Shown: positions 22,649 to 34,229 of the stretch, one piece after another
Layout of the letters: the number at the start of each line of letters is the position of its first letter
Numbering within the stretch: position 1 is the first letter of the stretch
Assembly: GCA_028571685.1 (NCBI GenBank)
Contig: CM053141.1
Coordinates: forward strand, 132,336,833-132,400,832
DNA from: Heterohyrax brucei
Lineage: Eukaryota > Chordata > Mammalia > Hyracoidea > Procaviidae
Reading direction: 5' to 3'
DNA length: 64,000 nucleotides
Notes under the pieces: generated by a model
What the model was told of the DNA's origin: nothing
Seen by the model: the letters and a program-made list of their open reading frames with translations, nothing else
Database searches by the model: none
Position numbers and translations under genes: made by a program

Positions 22649-23200
22649 TGTCATGAATTGAACTGTGTATGTAGAGGGATTTGTCAGGGCTGTCATTCCC
22701 AGTATCGTATAATTGTCCTCCATTCTGTGATTTTCCTATGCTGTAAATCCAAATCTATGCCTGTGGTTAACATACTGGATTATGTTAAAGAGGATTAGGG
22801 TGGGACTGTTTAACACCCTCCCTAAGGTCACCTCCCTGTTCCTTTATAAAGAGAGTTTCCCTGGATTATGATTTTTACCACTTTTCTGGCTTGGCATCAT
22901 TTTATCCTGCACAAGATAGAGGGATAGTACACAGAGAGTTGGGGACCTCATACCATCAAGAAAGCAGCACCAAGAGCAGAGAATGTCTTATAGAACCAAG
23001 GTTCCTGAGACAAGATGCTCTCAGACCAAAGCAAGATGGATGTACCACAAGGAATTTCTTCCAGAACTGTCAGGAACAGAGTGTGTTCCCCTGGAACCAG
23101 CATTCTGAACTTGGACTTCTAGGCTATTAGGCTATGTGAGAATAAACTTTTCTTTGCTAAAGTGGTATTTCTGCTAGAGCAGTACCACAAGACTAAAACA
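22649..23200 (+). mobile_element. Solo LTR, ERVL-MaLR type, inside R4
   Basis: A 552-bp solo LTR starting TGTCATGAATTGAACTGTG and ending GACTAAAACA. The perfect 5-bp target duplication AGAAG lies at 22,644-22,648 and 23,201-23,205. Excising it leaves an uninterrupted RTE 5' region (ACTCAAAATGAGAAGAAACAGC). Internal blocks CCATCAAGAAAGCAGCACCAAGAGC and the polyadenylation-region AGAATAAACTTTTC are shared with the other MaLR LTRs here. Non-coding. Confidence 0.9.
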
Positions 23201-23656
23201 AGAAGAAACAGCTACAAACATCCATTAATAATCAGAATGGGGAATGTACAGAGCATGAATCTGAGAAAACTGGAAATTGCAAAAAATGAGATGGAAAGTA
23301 TAAACTTCAATATCCAAGGCAAGAGTGAGACGAAATGGACTTTTATTTGCCATGTTGAACAGGGCAATGATACAATCTACTATGCCAGGAATGGACACTT
23401 GAAGAGGAATGGTGTTACATTCATTGTTAAAAAGAACATTTCAAGATCTATCCTGAAGTACAATGCTGTCAGTGATAGGATAATATCCATACACCTACAA
23501 GGAAGGACAGTGAATACAAGTATTATTTTAAATTACACACAAACCACTAAGGCCGAAGATGTAGAAACTGAATATTTTTACCAGCTTCTGCTGAAACTGA
23601 TTAACATGCAATCAGGATGCATTGATAATTACTGGGTATTGGAATATAAAAACTGA
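23162..23656 (+). pseudogene. RTE endonuclease pseudogene (R4)
   Basis: Open frame of 164 codons. Codons 1-13 come from the end of the solo LTR and the rest is the RTE apurinic-type endonuclease, which nicks target DNA to prime reverse transcription. RTE-derived sequence starts MGNVQSMNL at 23,237. The putative catalytic glutamate is kept in the block KSETKW (near 23,327). The central KKNISRSILKYNAVSDRIIS block is clear. The GDWNAKVG-like metal-binding block expected near the end is degraded to YWVLEYKN, and a stop follows. Long uninterrupted reading here is decay by chance, with no sign of selection. Confidence 0.85.
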
Positions 23657-24892
23657 AAGCAAAGGAGAAGAATCAGCAGTTGGAAAACATGGCCTTCATG
23701 ATATAAATAATGCCAGGGATCCCATGATAGAATTTTATCAGACCAATGACTGCATCATTGTAAATACTTTTCTTCACCAACATAAATGGTGACTATACAC
23801 ACAGACCTTATCAGACAGAATATAAATGAATCAGACCAACTATATCTGTAGAAATAGATGATGGAAAAGCTCACTATCACCAGCCAGAATAAGACCAGGT
23901 GCTTACTATGGAACAGATTGTCAACTGCTTACATGCAAGTTCAAGTTGAAAATGAAGAAAATTAGAACAAGTCCACAAGAGCCATAGTACAATCTCAAGT
24001 TTGGGGAGCATTTCAAGAATACATTTGACGCATTGTACACTAATGGCCAAAGACCAGAGGAGTGGTGGAATGACATCAAAGACATCATCCATGAAGAAAG
24101 CAAGAGGTCATTAAAAAGACAAGAATTTTAAAAAGACCAAATTGATGTCAAAAAAGACTGTGAAATTTACTCTTGAACACCGAGTAGCTAAAGCCAAAGG
24201 AAGACATGAAGATGTCAAAGAACTGAAAAGAAGACTTCAAAGTGTGGCTTGGGGAGACAAAATAAAGTATTATAATGACATGTCCAAACTGCTGGAGACA
24301 GGAAAACAAAAGGGAAGAACAGTTTCTCAAGCTGGGAGGATTGAAGAAGACAAAATTAAGACTCAGGCTGCAATACGAAGCATTCTACAGGGAAAATATT
24401 AAACAACTCAGGAAGCATCAAAAGAAAATGGAAGGAATGCACAGTCATTACACAAAAAGGAACTGGCTGATGTCTAATCATTTCAAGAGGTAGCATAGGA
24501 TCAAGAACCAGTGGTACCAAAGAAAGAAATCAAAGCTATACTGAAGGCACTGGTGAAAAACATGGCTCCGGGAATAGACAGAGTATCGACTGAGATATTT
24601 CAACAATGGATGCAGCACTGAAAGTGCTCACTGGTCTGTGCCAAAGAATCTGGAGAACAGCTACCTGGCCAACAGACTGAGATACATATTTATGTCTATT
24701 TTCAGTAAAGGTGACCCAACCGAATGTGCAAATTATCTAACAATATCATGAATATCACACGCAAGTAAAATTTTACTGAAGATCATTCAGAAGCAGCTAC
24801 AGCAGTATATTGACAGGTAACTGCCAGAAATTCAAGACAGATTCAGAAGACAACATGAAACCAGGGATATCACTGTTGATGTCAGATGAATC

Positions 24893-25891
24893 TTGACCCA
24901 AAGCAGAAAATATCAGAAGTATGTTTACCCATGTTTTACAGACCATGCAAAAGGATTTGACTGCATGGATCATAACAAATTATGGATAACATTGCATAGA
25001 AAGGGAATTCCAAAAGGCTTAATTATTCTCATGAAGAATCTGTACATGGAACAGGAAGTAGTTATTCAAATGGAACAAAGGGATGCTGCATAATTTGAAG
25101 TCACAAAAGGTTTGCATCAGGGTTGTATGCTTTCATCATACCTATTCAATATTTATCCCTATAAAATAATCTGAGCAGCTGGAGTATATGAAGAAGGAGA
25201 CATCAAGATTGGAAGAACTCATTAACAACCTACATTCTACAGTTGACACAACCTTGCTTGCTGGAAGTGAAGAGGATTTGAACACTTCCTGGAAGATCAA
25301 AGACCACAGTCATCAGTATGGATTGCACCTCAACATCAAGAAAATAAAAAGCCCCACAACTGGACTGGTAAGCAACATCATGATTAACAGAGGGAAGACT
25401 GAAGTTCTTGAGGATTTCATTTTACGTGGTTCCACAATCAATGTCCATGAAAGCAGCAGCCAAGAAATCACAAGATACATTGCCCTGGGAAAAAACTGCA
25501 GCAAAGGACCTCTTTAAAGTATTACAAAGACATCACCTTCAAGACTACGATGTGCTTGGCCCAAGCCATGGTATTTTCAATCACATCATGTGCATGTGAA
25601 AGCTGGACAATGAATAAGGAAGACAGAAGAAGAACTGATGCCTTTCAGTTGTCATGTTGGAGAAGAATACTCAATGTACCATGGACTGCCAAAAGAACAA
25701 ACAGCTCTCTCCTGGAAGAAATACAACCACAGTGCTCCTTAGAAGCAAGGATTACAAGACTACTTTTTATGTACTTTGGACATGTCTTCAAGAAGGATCA
25801 ACTGTTAGAGAAGGACATCATGCTTGGTAAAGAAGAGAGTCACCAAGAAGAGGAAGATTCTCAAGAAAACGGACTCACACAGTGGTTGTGA
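24893..25891 (+). pseudogene. RTE reverse transcriptase pseudogene (R4)
   Basis: Fragmented reverse transcriptase and C-terminal domain. Open pieces are 24,893-25,093 (motif A region), 25,188-25,517 (around the broken YADD box) and 25,550-25,891. The last carries ACESWTMNKEDRRRTDAF and YFGHVFKKDQLLEKDIMLG. Each piece is in a different frame from its neighbour, so at least two frameshifts separate them. Confidence 0.85.
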
Positions 25892-26103
25892 TAACCAGCT
25901 TAAGCATAAAAACAACTGTGGACATAGTGCAGGACTGGGCAGTGTTTCCTTCTGTTGTTTCAGAGTCACTGAGCAACACAGTACCTAACAACAACAACAA
26001 TACTTTTCCAGTCTCAACTAATCTTTCCAAGTTACTTGTCTGCATCCAGGAAATTATGTAATTATAACATTACATTGTTATATAATATTATCATTGTAGT
26101 ATG

Positions 26104-26150
26104 TACATGTGTGTGTGTGTATATATATATATACACATACATATATGAAT
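26104..26150. repeat. (GT)n(AT)n(AC)n microsatellite
   Basis: A GT run passes into AT and then AC, giving an imperfect self-complementary tract. It lies just after the R4 tail. Confidence 0.85.
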
Positions 26151-26512
26151 ACAAAAATATCCAGCATCCAACAAGGTATAATCTGTAATGCCTGGTATCC
26201 AATTAAAAACCACCAGGCATACAAAGCAGCAGCAATATATGACCTATAATGAGAAGAAAAACAATCAAGCAAAATGAGTCTAATTTGTAAACTGAACTTG
26301 ATCAAAATTAAGAACATCTGCTATTCAAAGAGCATGAGTAAGAAAAATAAAAATGAGATGTAGACTGTGAAAAACATTTTCAAATAACATAATTTGGAAA
26401 AGCATTCTTTTTAGAATATATAAACAATTCTTGACACACAAACATTTAAAATGGGCAAGAGATCTGAATGTGTGCTTACGGCAAATAGTGAATCACAAAC
26501 ACCCTTTTAAAA
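26151..26512 (+). mobile_element. Old L1 fragments
   Basis: Two pieces of ancient L1. 26,155-26,270 resembles an L1M/L1PB 5' UTR stretch (CCAGCATCCAACAAGGTA, CACCAGGCATACAAAG, TGACCTATAATGAG). 26,278-26,512 is ORF2 C-terminal sequence (TTGATCAAAATTAAGAAC, CACAAACATTTAAAATGGGCAAGAGATCTGAA). The join removes almost the whole element. No coding frame. Confidence 0.6.
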
Positions 26513-26809
26513 AAAATGCTGATTATTCCAAGGGCTTCAGATAATATAGGAAAAAACAGAGACTAACTTTGTGCTCCCTCAAAGCCAGCATTCTAATGCA
26601 GTTGTGGCTGAGTGAATTACTGGATCATTCCTTGTTTCTACTTCATCTTCCTTTTTCTTTCATCTTTCTAAGTGGAGGTGAGAATAACTATCTTGTAAGG
26701 ACAACTTCTCTTAGCTTCATACAGGAGAGCACTCCATTTAGTGTTAGAACAGTGTACAATCAACTGAGCTGTACAGCATGTTAAAACAATTGACGGAATT
26801 CATATAGAG
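26513..26809. other. Unassigned DNA
   Basis: Unique-looking sequence. A 71-codon open frame at 26,569-26,784 has no recognisable domain. Confidence 0.35.
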
Positions 26810-26916
26810 TTCTTGGTTCAACAAGGCTAGCATGGGACCCAATAATTTGCATTTCTAATAAGTTTCTAGGCGAAGCTTATGCTGCTGATCTTTGAACCAC
26901 ACTTTGAGAACCACTG
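26810..26916 (+). mobile_element. MER5-like hAT-Charlie relic
   Basis: Short non-autonomous DNA transposon remnant with the characteristic end TTTGAGAACCACTG at 26,903-26,916 and internal AATTTGCATTTCTAATAAGTTTC and TGCTGCTGATC blocks, in MER5A/B order. The other terminal repeat is lost. Confidence 0.7.
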
Positions 26917-27674
26917 TGCTAACGACAAGGTTCCTATTTGCTTCCGGCAGGAAATTTAGGGAAAGCTGAAGCTCAGCTGTAAGAACTGGCCCTACTCATC
27001 AATACTGACTCCTGCTGGAGTAAATCTGATACACTGAATGCTCATGAGTTTTATTTCTCCGGAGGGGGAGGAGGGGAAGGTGTTACTGCGTAAATATTCA
27101 CGGCCACTTTATTACTGCGAGGTTTCTGTCACTGTTCCCAACACTTTTTTCTACACCCCTCTTGACTGCCCTCAGCTTAACCCATTTTAATTTGGCCTTC
27201 TCTATCATTAGTAATCTATGAATGTAATCATGACCTTTACAAAATAAAAAGATTCAATGGAGGTAGGTGGTGGTGCCAAGATAATACAGAACCCAGGGGA
27301 GCTGAAGAGATCTTAAGAAAGTACAGTTGAGTGTGTAGAACTCCATTTGTTTACCTACTGTTTACACAAAAATTATTATGGTGTGATAAACTGACTCAGA
27401 ACACTAAATGCTAATCATCACAACTTGAATACAATCTGTATGCATAAATTACATGTTTACTGTGGGGTCTAGTATCTGAGTGGATCTAGTTTAGGTTAAG
27501 AATGCAACAGGAAGGTCATGATCTGAGGGAGGGTGTGTAGTCTTTTTGGGAGGAAGGTATCTTGCCACCTTTCAGATCATTTTTATCCAAATGCTTCGAT
27601 TAATGCATCAAATACCCTACTAAGAGAAGCTAATTACAGGCTTAGGTAGCTCATTCAAATTTGGTGTGTAATAA
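26917..27674. other. Unassigned DNA
   Basis: No gene or nameable repeat. A GGAGGGGGAGGAGGGGAAGG purine run lies at 27,060-27,080. Confidence 0.35.
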
Positions 27675-27840
27675 ACCAAAACTAAACTCTCTGTCGTTGA
27701 ATTGATTCTGCCTCATAGCAACTGTATAGGACAGAGTAGAACTGCCACCATAAGAGTTACCAAGGAGCACCTGGTGGATTTGAACTGCTGAGCTTTCAGT
27801 TAGCAGCTAGCACTTAACCACTATTCCATCTGAGTTTCCT
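27675..27840 (-). mobile_element. AfroSINE
   Basis: Minus-strand, nearly full-length copy: CCAAAACTAAACTCTC, GTCGTTGAATTGATTCTGCCTCATAGC, GTATAGGACAGAGTAGAACTGCC, CCAAGGAGCACCTGGTGGATT, TTTCAGTTAGCAGC, CACTTAACCACTATTCCATC. Confidence 0.9.
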
Positions 27841-28079
27841 GGTGTGATATAGGGGACTATTTATATTGTGAGTGTGATATAACATATTTCTCTTATTCCA
27901 TACATAAAGCTCTAACTACAACTCTGCTAATTCAATATGTCTGGTTTTGTCCATCAGTGGCTGCTCATAACCTGCCATGACTGTTCCCATCCTTCTGAAG
28001 TTTATCTTCTGCTTTGGATTCTGCATCTTACCACTGGCCTTATCTAGCTTCATCCAATAATGTATCTTTTAGGCTTCAG

Positions 28080-28714
28080 TATCATGAATCTATCCCCCCA
28101 AAATAAGTATCAATTCACCTAGGTTATGACTCCTAGTCTTGTGTAACTTGTCCTTCAACTTGTGACCTGATGTAACTGTCCTCTCTTTTGTCATATTGTG
28201 TAATTATGCATTATAAATCATAAACCTTTTTATAGTTAACAAGGCAAGATTAGTGTGGGAGAATCTTGAGTCATGCCCTTATTCAAGTCATGCACTCATT
28301 CAAGTCACCAGCTTACTCAAGTCACTCTCTCACTTAAATCACATTATTGCTTATGTCACATATTTTATCTCACAAGAGGTAAAAGGAGAAAGAAATGAGC
28401 AGAGAAAAGAGAAACCTCTCTACCATCAAGAAGAGCCAGGAATGGTGTCTATCCTTTGGACCTAAGGTCCCTAACTCCTAGATTCAGGGTAAGATTGATG
28501 CCAAGACACATACATGAAGATATCAAGGAATCTTCACGGATGTTAGAAGGAGACAAGGGACCTTCTACCTAAAGCCAACAGTGAGAAAGCCTTTCTGTAC
28601 AACTGGCATCCTAAATTTGGACTTCTAGCTTCCTAAACTTAAGAGAATAAATTCCTGTTTGTTAAACCACCCATTTGTGGTATATCTGTTATAGTCTAAC
28701 TACATAACTAACAC
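28080..28714 (+). mobile_element. 5' LTR of a MaLR-type element
   Basis: About 635-bp LTR starting TATCATGAATC and ending CATAACTAACACA. It carries a local repeat of ATTCAAGTCA-like words at 28,280-28,345, the AGAAGAGCCAGGA block, and a polyadenylation-region AGAATAAATTCC near 28,645. It belongs to a different subfamily from the 552-bp LTRs but matches the LTR at 30,280-30,889. Confidence 0.8.
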
Positions 28715-30279
28715 AAAATTTCATTCTAGGAGTAGGATGTTGCTCTAATACCTACAATATGGAAATGGTTTTAAAACTGGGTAATGGATAGAAGACGGAA
28801 GAATTTTAAGGTGTCTAATAATAAAATCCTAGGTTGTCTTGAATAGACTGCTGATAGGACTATGGATATCAAAGGCAATTTTGGTTAGGGGTCAGAAGAA
28901 CATGAGGAGAGCTATAAAGTCTCTGTTGTTGTAGGGAATACATTGTTGCTACACACGTGGACATTAAATGTGCTTCTGCTGACACTTTAAAAGAAAATAA
29001 TAGACATATGATAGGGCAGTGAAAGAACCATGATTATTTTCATACAGTGGCAAAGAACTTTGCCTGAATATGTTCAAATGTTTGATAGGAAGAACTTGAA
29101 GAGCTGGCTGATGAAATGTCTAAGCAAGGTCCTAAGGGGCTCATGTGGTTTCTCCTCACCACTTAAGAGACAGACTTAAAAATGAACTGATGTAATAAGA
29201 ACAAAACTTAAAAGATCTGGAAAATCCTATTGTACAATCTAAAGACATGTGTCCTAGAATTTTCACCAAGCACATAGTTACACAAACTCGTGTTAAAGGG
29301 ATTAAGCCTACAACTGATGGATCTAACCAACTGCCACAGCAGAAAATTCAGCAGCTTAGATAGAAGAGGACAGAGAAAGAATGAAAAGAGACAGTACTGT
29401 CTGCCTCCCGGGATTCTGTGAGCATGAAACAAGCCAAAAGAAACAAATTTATTGTCCTCCAAGAAAGGAAAAGAACCATCCCTGAAGCTGACTATAAAAC
29501 TGTTGAAAGCAGAAGGGTAAGTAGGGCCATCTTGATTTCAAAGGGTGGGGATATACTCTCCTGGACCTCAAAGGATGGCACTATGCTTGCCTGTATCCCC
29601 TAGTTGAACTACAGCCTCCTCGGTTTCAGAGTCAGTTGTTCATCGAATTGGTTCTGGAGCGTGGGTTTGTTATGGAGGTGTGTCAGATGGATGGGAGCAC
29701 TGCCCAAATCTGAGGGTTGGGGTGCTGATGCCCAGGGGGCAGAAGAACAGGCTTTACCAGGGCTTAGAGATGGTGAGGTTGCCACTCAGAAGGGTGCTGC
29801 CCAAAGCTGAGGCAGCAGAGTCATCATCCTAGCTGACCCGGAAGGCAAAGGTGAAACCAGAGTCAAGAGCTGCACACACCGAATTTAAAGAGCATGGCCA
29901 ACACCAGGAGCTTGGAGGGCACGGCCACTGTCTAGACAGTTTCAGAAAATACAGGCTTATTTTTAAGATTTGAGAGCTAATGAAAATTGTTGTGTTTGGT
30001 TTGCAGCTTGCTTGATGTCTTTTATCCCTTCTTTCCTCCAATTTCTCCCATTTGTAACAGAAATGTCAACCTTGTGCCTATTCTACCACGGTAATTTGCA
30101 AACGAGTAACCTGTAGTCTAGAATTCACCATTTCACAGATGAAGAGGAATTTTGTCCCAGGATGGAAAATATCTAAAGTCTCACCTATGTTTGATTTAGA
30201 TGAGATTTTGGACTTGAAATTGATTTCACAAATTGGAATGAAATATTGGGGTAAATGTGTTTTAAATGGGGCAAGGACA
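28715..30279 (+). mobile_element. MaLR-type internal region
   Basis: Sequence between the two LTRs. Its first 250 bp follow the MaLR (MLT1/MST) internal consensus: AGGAGTAGGATGTTGCTC, ATATGGAAATGGTTTTAAAACTGGGTAATGG, GAAGAATTTTAAGGTGTC, TTGAATAGACTGCTGATAGG. It ends in a purine-rich tract, AAATGGGGCAAGGA, directly before the 3' LTR, the expected place of the plus-strand primer. Open frames (for example 29,208-29,462 minus and 29,604-29,810 plus) have no known domain. MaLR elements are non-autonomous and normally encode no viral enzymes, and none is seen. Confidence 0.75.
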
Positions 30280-30889
30280 TGTGTAGAATTGTGTCCCCCT
30301 GCAATATGTGTCAATTTGGCTAGGTCATGATTCCCAGTATTGTTTCATTATTACTGCCCTCTGTTTTGTGACTTGATGTAATAGTCCTCCATTTTAGCAC
30401 TGTGTAATTACGTGTCATAAGACATAAATGTCTGTATATTAATGAGGCATGATTAGTGTGGCGTGTATATTCAGTCACACTCTTATTCAAGTCATCATCT
30501 TATTTAAGCCACATGCTCAGTTGAGTCATGCATCTTATCTTACAAGAGTGCAAAACAGACAATAGAGCAGAGAAGTGTGGGACTTGCCATCACTAAGAAA
30601 GAAGAGCTGGAAGCAGAACACACCATTTAGACCTGGGGCCCCTGCACTGAGGACTTCCTAGACCCAGGGAAAGACCAATGTCAAGACACATGGAGATCTT
30701 CAAAGAATGTCAGCTGACATATGTTAAAAGGAGACAAAGACTTTCCCCCAAAGACACCAGAAAGTCACTCCCTGGAATCTGGACTTCTAGCCTCCTACAT
30801 TATAACAGGATAAATTTATGTTTGTTGAAGCTATCTATATTTTTGTCTTTTTTTTGTTGCTGTTATAGCAACACTAGATAGCTAGCATA
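30280..30889 (+). mobile_element. 3' LTR of the MaLR-type element
   Basis: About 610-bp LTR, TGTGTAGAATTGTGTCCCC to AGATAGCTAGCATA, in the same orientation and subfamily as the LTR at 28,080-28,714, including the ATTCAAGTCA repeat region (30,485-30,535). The two LTRs have clearly diverged from each other, so the insertion is old. I see no convincing 5-bp duplication (TTCAG on the left, TCTGT on the right). Confidence 0.8.
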
Positions 30890-33224
30890 TCTGTTATCAA
30901 TTTTTCCTCCTCTGATAAGTATTTAAAATGTATCAACCATTGTAATGACAAAATTACTGACCAAAGGAGGACTAGCTTTCCAATTTCACAGCAGCAGAAC
31001 TGAATTCAGTAATCTATAATGCATTTTATTGTGGCTTCTCATGTAAATAATTCTACTACTTGAAGAATACTCTGTGTGCTTATGACAATAATTAAAATAA
31101 ATTAGCTGCCTTGTTACTTACTTTGCAAATACATGATTACTTTTAATATTTTAATTATGCTGTAACATTTTGTATATGGGAATTTATTAATACTAAATAT
31201 GAAGATGCTAAAAATGCTTTAAAATTTCAAAATAATATGCCTCTACTCAGTCTATAAAAGTATTTGCCAATTGGTAAGAAGAACAATCATATTTGAAGAA
31301 GGAATGCAGATAGAACAGAGAAAAGAATGACAACCTAGTCATTCCAAGTTCAGAAAAAATGGTAAAAGCATTTGTAAATTAAATATATGTATATCCGACT
31401 CGACGGCACTTGGCTACTTGGCTTGGCATATAAAGATATATCTTCAAAAGTAAGTATTTACAACTACTTTACTCTTAATTTGATATATTTTAAAACTAAA
31501 AGTTAAAAGTATTAATATTCAAAAGTATGTTCTTAATAAAACATGGTAATATTATAAATTCATAAATTTTGCATTTTAAGAATTCAAAATAACATGTTCA
31601 GCTTGCCCCAATTTTCTGATGAAAGGCACATACAGGTATGCATGAATACCTTTTTCAATATTCCAGCAACAAAAATCACAGATATGTAAATGTAATTTTC
31701 TATATACTAGCATAACATACACTTATCTAGTATCTAAAGGAGTCTATAGAGATAGCAAATAATTGTCATTTGACTTACTATGTTACTAATTCCTCATTAT
31801 TAATAATTTGTCAGTAAACATTTATGACATATAGATTACATAAGCATATCACTTAACCAGCAACCTCAGATGGCTACAACGAATCAGTGTCAGTCTCCTA
31901 AAACAGACACAAACTTCCTTTCAGCCCTATGTCTTCTTCCACAATAAATGCTAGAACCCTGCTAAGCAGGCAGTCTGGGAACTATGTGTCAAAATATGGA
32001 GCCTGCATAACTTCTTTTTTGTTTATATAGTAAAGTGTAGAGATAACATGGCTCCATAGTGTCATTATGAGAATGTATAGTTTAAAGTCTCCAAAAATAA
32101 ATTTTTAGGTTGAGGTTGAGCTTTATACATCTATTTCTAGAAGGCAGACTTCTCATAGCCCTGCCAATGTGAGCAGTAAAGTAAACATAGGTTTATAACT
32201 TTTTAAATCATATTGTGCATTTATCACACTTAAAGTAACTTCCTCATCTCCAGCCATATATGAAGACTGAAAAAACACCTCAAGAATACTTTTATATTAC
32301 CAAAATAGATGTCAAAATTATTAAGCATAAATATGTAAATAATGTAATTAATCAAAACAGTCATAATTTTACTATGAATAAGGCATCAACTTGTTTCTCT
32401 TACGTTCTAACTGAGAATAGCTTAGAAGCAAAATTAGGACAGAAAAATGCTCTCTTAAAGTATAAATACCAACCATTAAAATAACTGAATGTTAATAGTA
32501 TATCAGGAAATGAAAATTTTTTTTTAAAAAATCCAACATAAAGTAAATCAATAATCCCAGAAACATAGCAATTGGAGTAATTTAGTCTTTCAATTGTTCA
32601 GAAAAGATTACTGTATTAGAAAAGAATGTAATAACTGATGTTCATAATTATCTTGAAACAACAAGACAATATTAATTGTTGCTGTTTTCTGAATTACCAC
32701 AGGAACGTATGTACTGCATCTCTTAAAACTGTACCTAATTAAATTTTAAAATGAACAAATTTAAGTTAGCAGAGACAATTTTATATAATACACAATGAAC
32801 CTTAATAAATAAAACTTGTCATACCAAATGAAAATATAAAAAATAACTGTGGGAAATCAAATAAAAAGATACTCAAAATTTCTTTTTAAAATTAGAATGT
32901 TTTAGTGATTAAAATGCCTGGAGCTAATGCTACAAAAGTAGAGTGTTTCTGAAAGGAGCTTTAACTTCAGTTCATGCAGAAATAGGACCTGTTGAAAGTA
33001 CTGTATAGTCTGACTGGTCACAATATAAATGTCAGAAAGAATAATCTATCATAAATGAAAGTATTCACACCTAACAGGAACTTTTTTCAGGAGTTTGTGC
33101 TTAGGCAGCATCTAAAAACAAACTTAGAGCTTTCATAGCTCTAGGAAAATAAACCAGTGAGAGGAAAATAAACCCATACACCTTGCAGTATAATCCCAAG
33201 AACCCAAAAGATATTAAAAGGAAT
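30890..33224. other. Unassigned AT-rich DNA
   Basis: About 2.3 kb of AT-rich sequence without a gene. The only feature I can name is the 37-bp SINE/RTE tail at 31,393-31,430. The 74-codon open frame at 32,260-32,484 has no domain. Confidence 0.4.
31393..31430 (+). mobile_element. Orphan SINE/RTE 3' tail
   Basis: An isolated tail (CCGACTCGACGGCACTTGGC, then TACTTGGCTTGGCAT) in otherwise unrelated AT-rich DNA. It is the last ~37 bp of an AfroSINE or RTE and represents an extreme 5' truncation. Confidence 0.8.
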
Positions 33225-34229
33225 GAGGTAAGAGGTAGAGTCAAGATGGCAGACTAAGCACACGTCTCCTTACATCCCTCTGGAAACCAAGACCTGAACT
33301 GATAATCAAACGGAGCCTTCTGATTACCTAGTGAGACCTAGGACAATGCACAGGGCTGTTAATTTGGACTTCATACCACTGAGTGAAAAACCTCCTCTCT
33401 TTCACTGACTCCCACTCCTGGCTATCGCTGGCTCTCACAGACTGAAGGTAAATGCACCATTTTGACTTTTCTTTTTCCTCTGTCTTGGCCGGTGGGTGGA
33501 GCTGGGTCTTGCCTAGCGACTAGACTCAGGTGCACTGCTGGAGTGATAGGCAGGTGAAATTCCCATATTTTGAAAGTCAGGCTTAGAACTCTGTTAACCT
33601 AGCCACTTTGGGTCTGTCTTTTTATCACTGCCACAGCGGGGTTTCTACGGAGCAGCGCTGCCAGTGTGTGGGACGCCATGATGGATACAGAGATCTTAGC
33701 GGGACCTAATTCTTAGCCTGGGAGCCAGTGCCTGCAAACAGAACAGTGCTCCTCTAACAGAAAAGCAGTAGTTTACACAGTGTCGACTATGGTGGGGGTC
33801 CTGCAACAGAAGCAGAGGAATTACTGCCTCAGCACCTATAGCCCCTCTATCTGCTGCCTCTGTGGAAGATGCCTTCTTGGATACGTTAGCCACAGCTGGA
33901 CCTAATTCTTAGCTTGGGAGCCAGAGCCTGCCCACAGGAGAATGCTTTTCTACCAGAAAAGCACTACTTTACACAGTGTCACCTAAGGCTGGGCACTGTC
34001 GGCAGAGGCCAACATGGCAGTAGCACTGCTATATTCTGAACTAGTTTGTATTATCTGGGGTTGGATATAGACGTGCTTACTTTGCCAGGTGGGAAGAGGG
34101 ACCTCTACACTTGAAAACCTGACTAACCTGGGAAGTGGTCAGATACCTCTTGCTTTACATTTTAAGACAGTCTAGAGAAACATCTGCTGTTCATCCTCAC
34201 AGTATCTCATACAGCCACTACTTACTGAC

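Larger units (their letters stand above)
22545..26000 (+). mobile_element. RTE copy R4, near-complete
   Basis: The most complete RTE of the window, about 2.9 kb once its LTR insertion is removed. It begins with part of the 5' UTR (AATGACATGGATGGAGTA near 22,580). It continues through the endonuclease (23,201-23,660), linker (23,880-24,500), RT (24,540-25,400) and C-terminal domain (25,400-25,900), and ends in the CCTAACAACAACAACAAT tail near 25,986-26,001. The motif A block FTDHAKGFD keeps its aspartate (about 24,935-24,965), but the YADD box near 25,230-25,250 reads STVD. Stops and frameshifts are frequent. Confidence 0.88.

Noticed and set aside
23162..23656. 164-codon frame as an intact endonuclease gene
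   Set aside because: Its start lies in an LTR, its metal-binding block is degraded and it is followed by a stop and frameshifts.
28715..30279. Retroviral gag, pol or env genes between the MaLR LTRs
   Set aside because: No frame over 84 codons and no recognisable viral domain; MaLR internal regions are normally non-coding.
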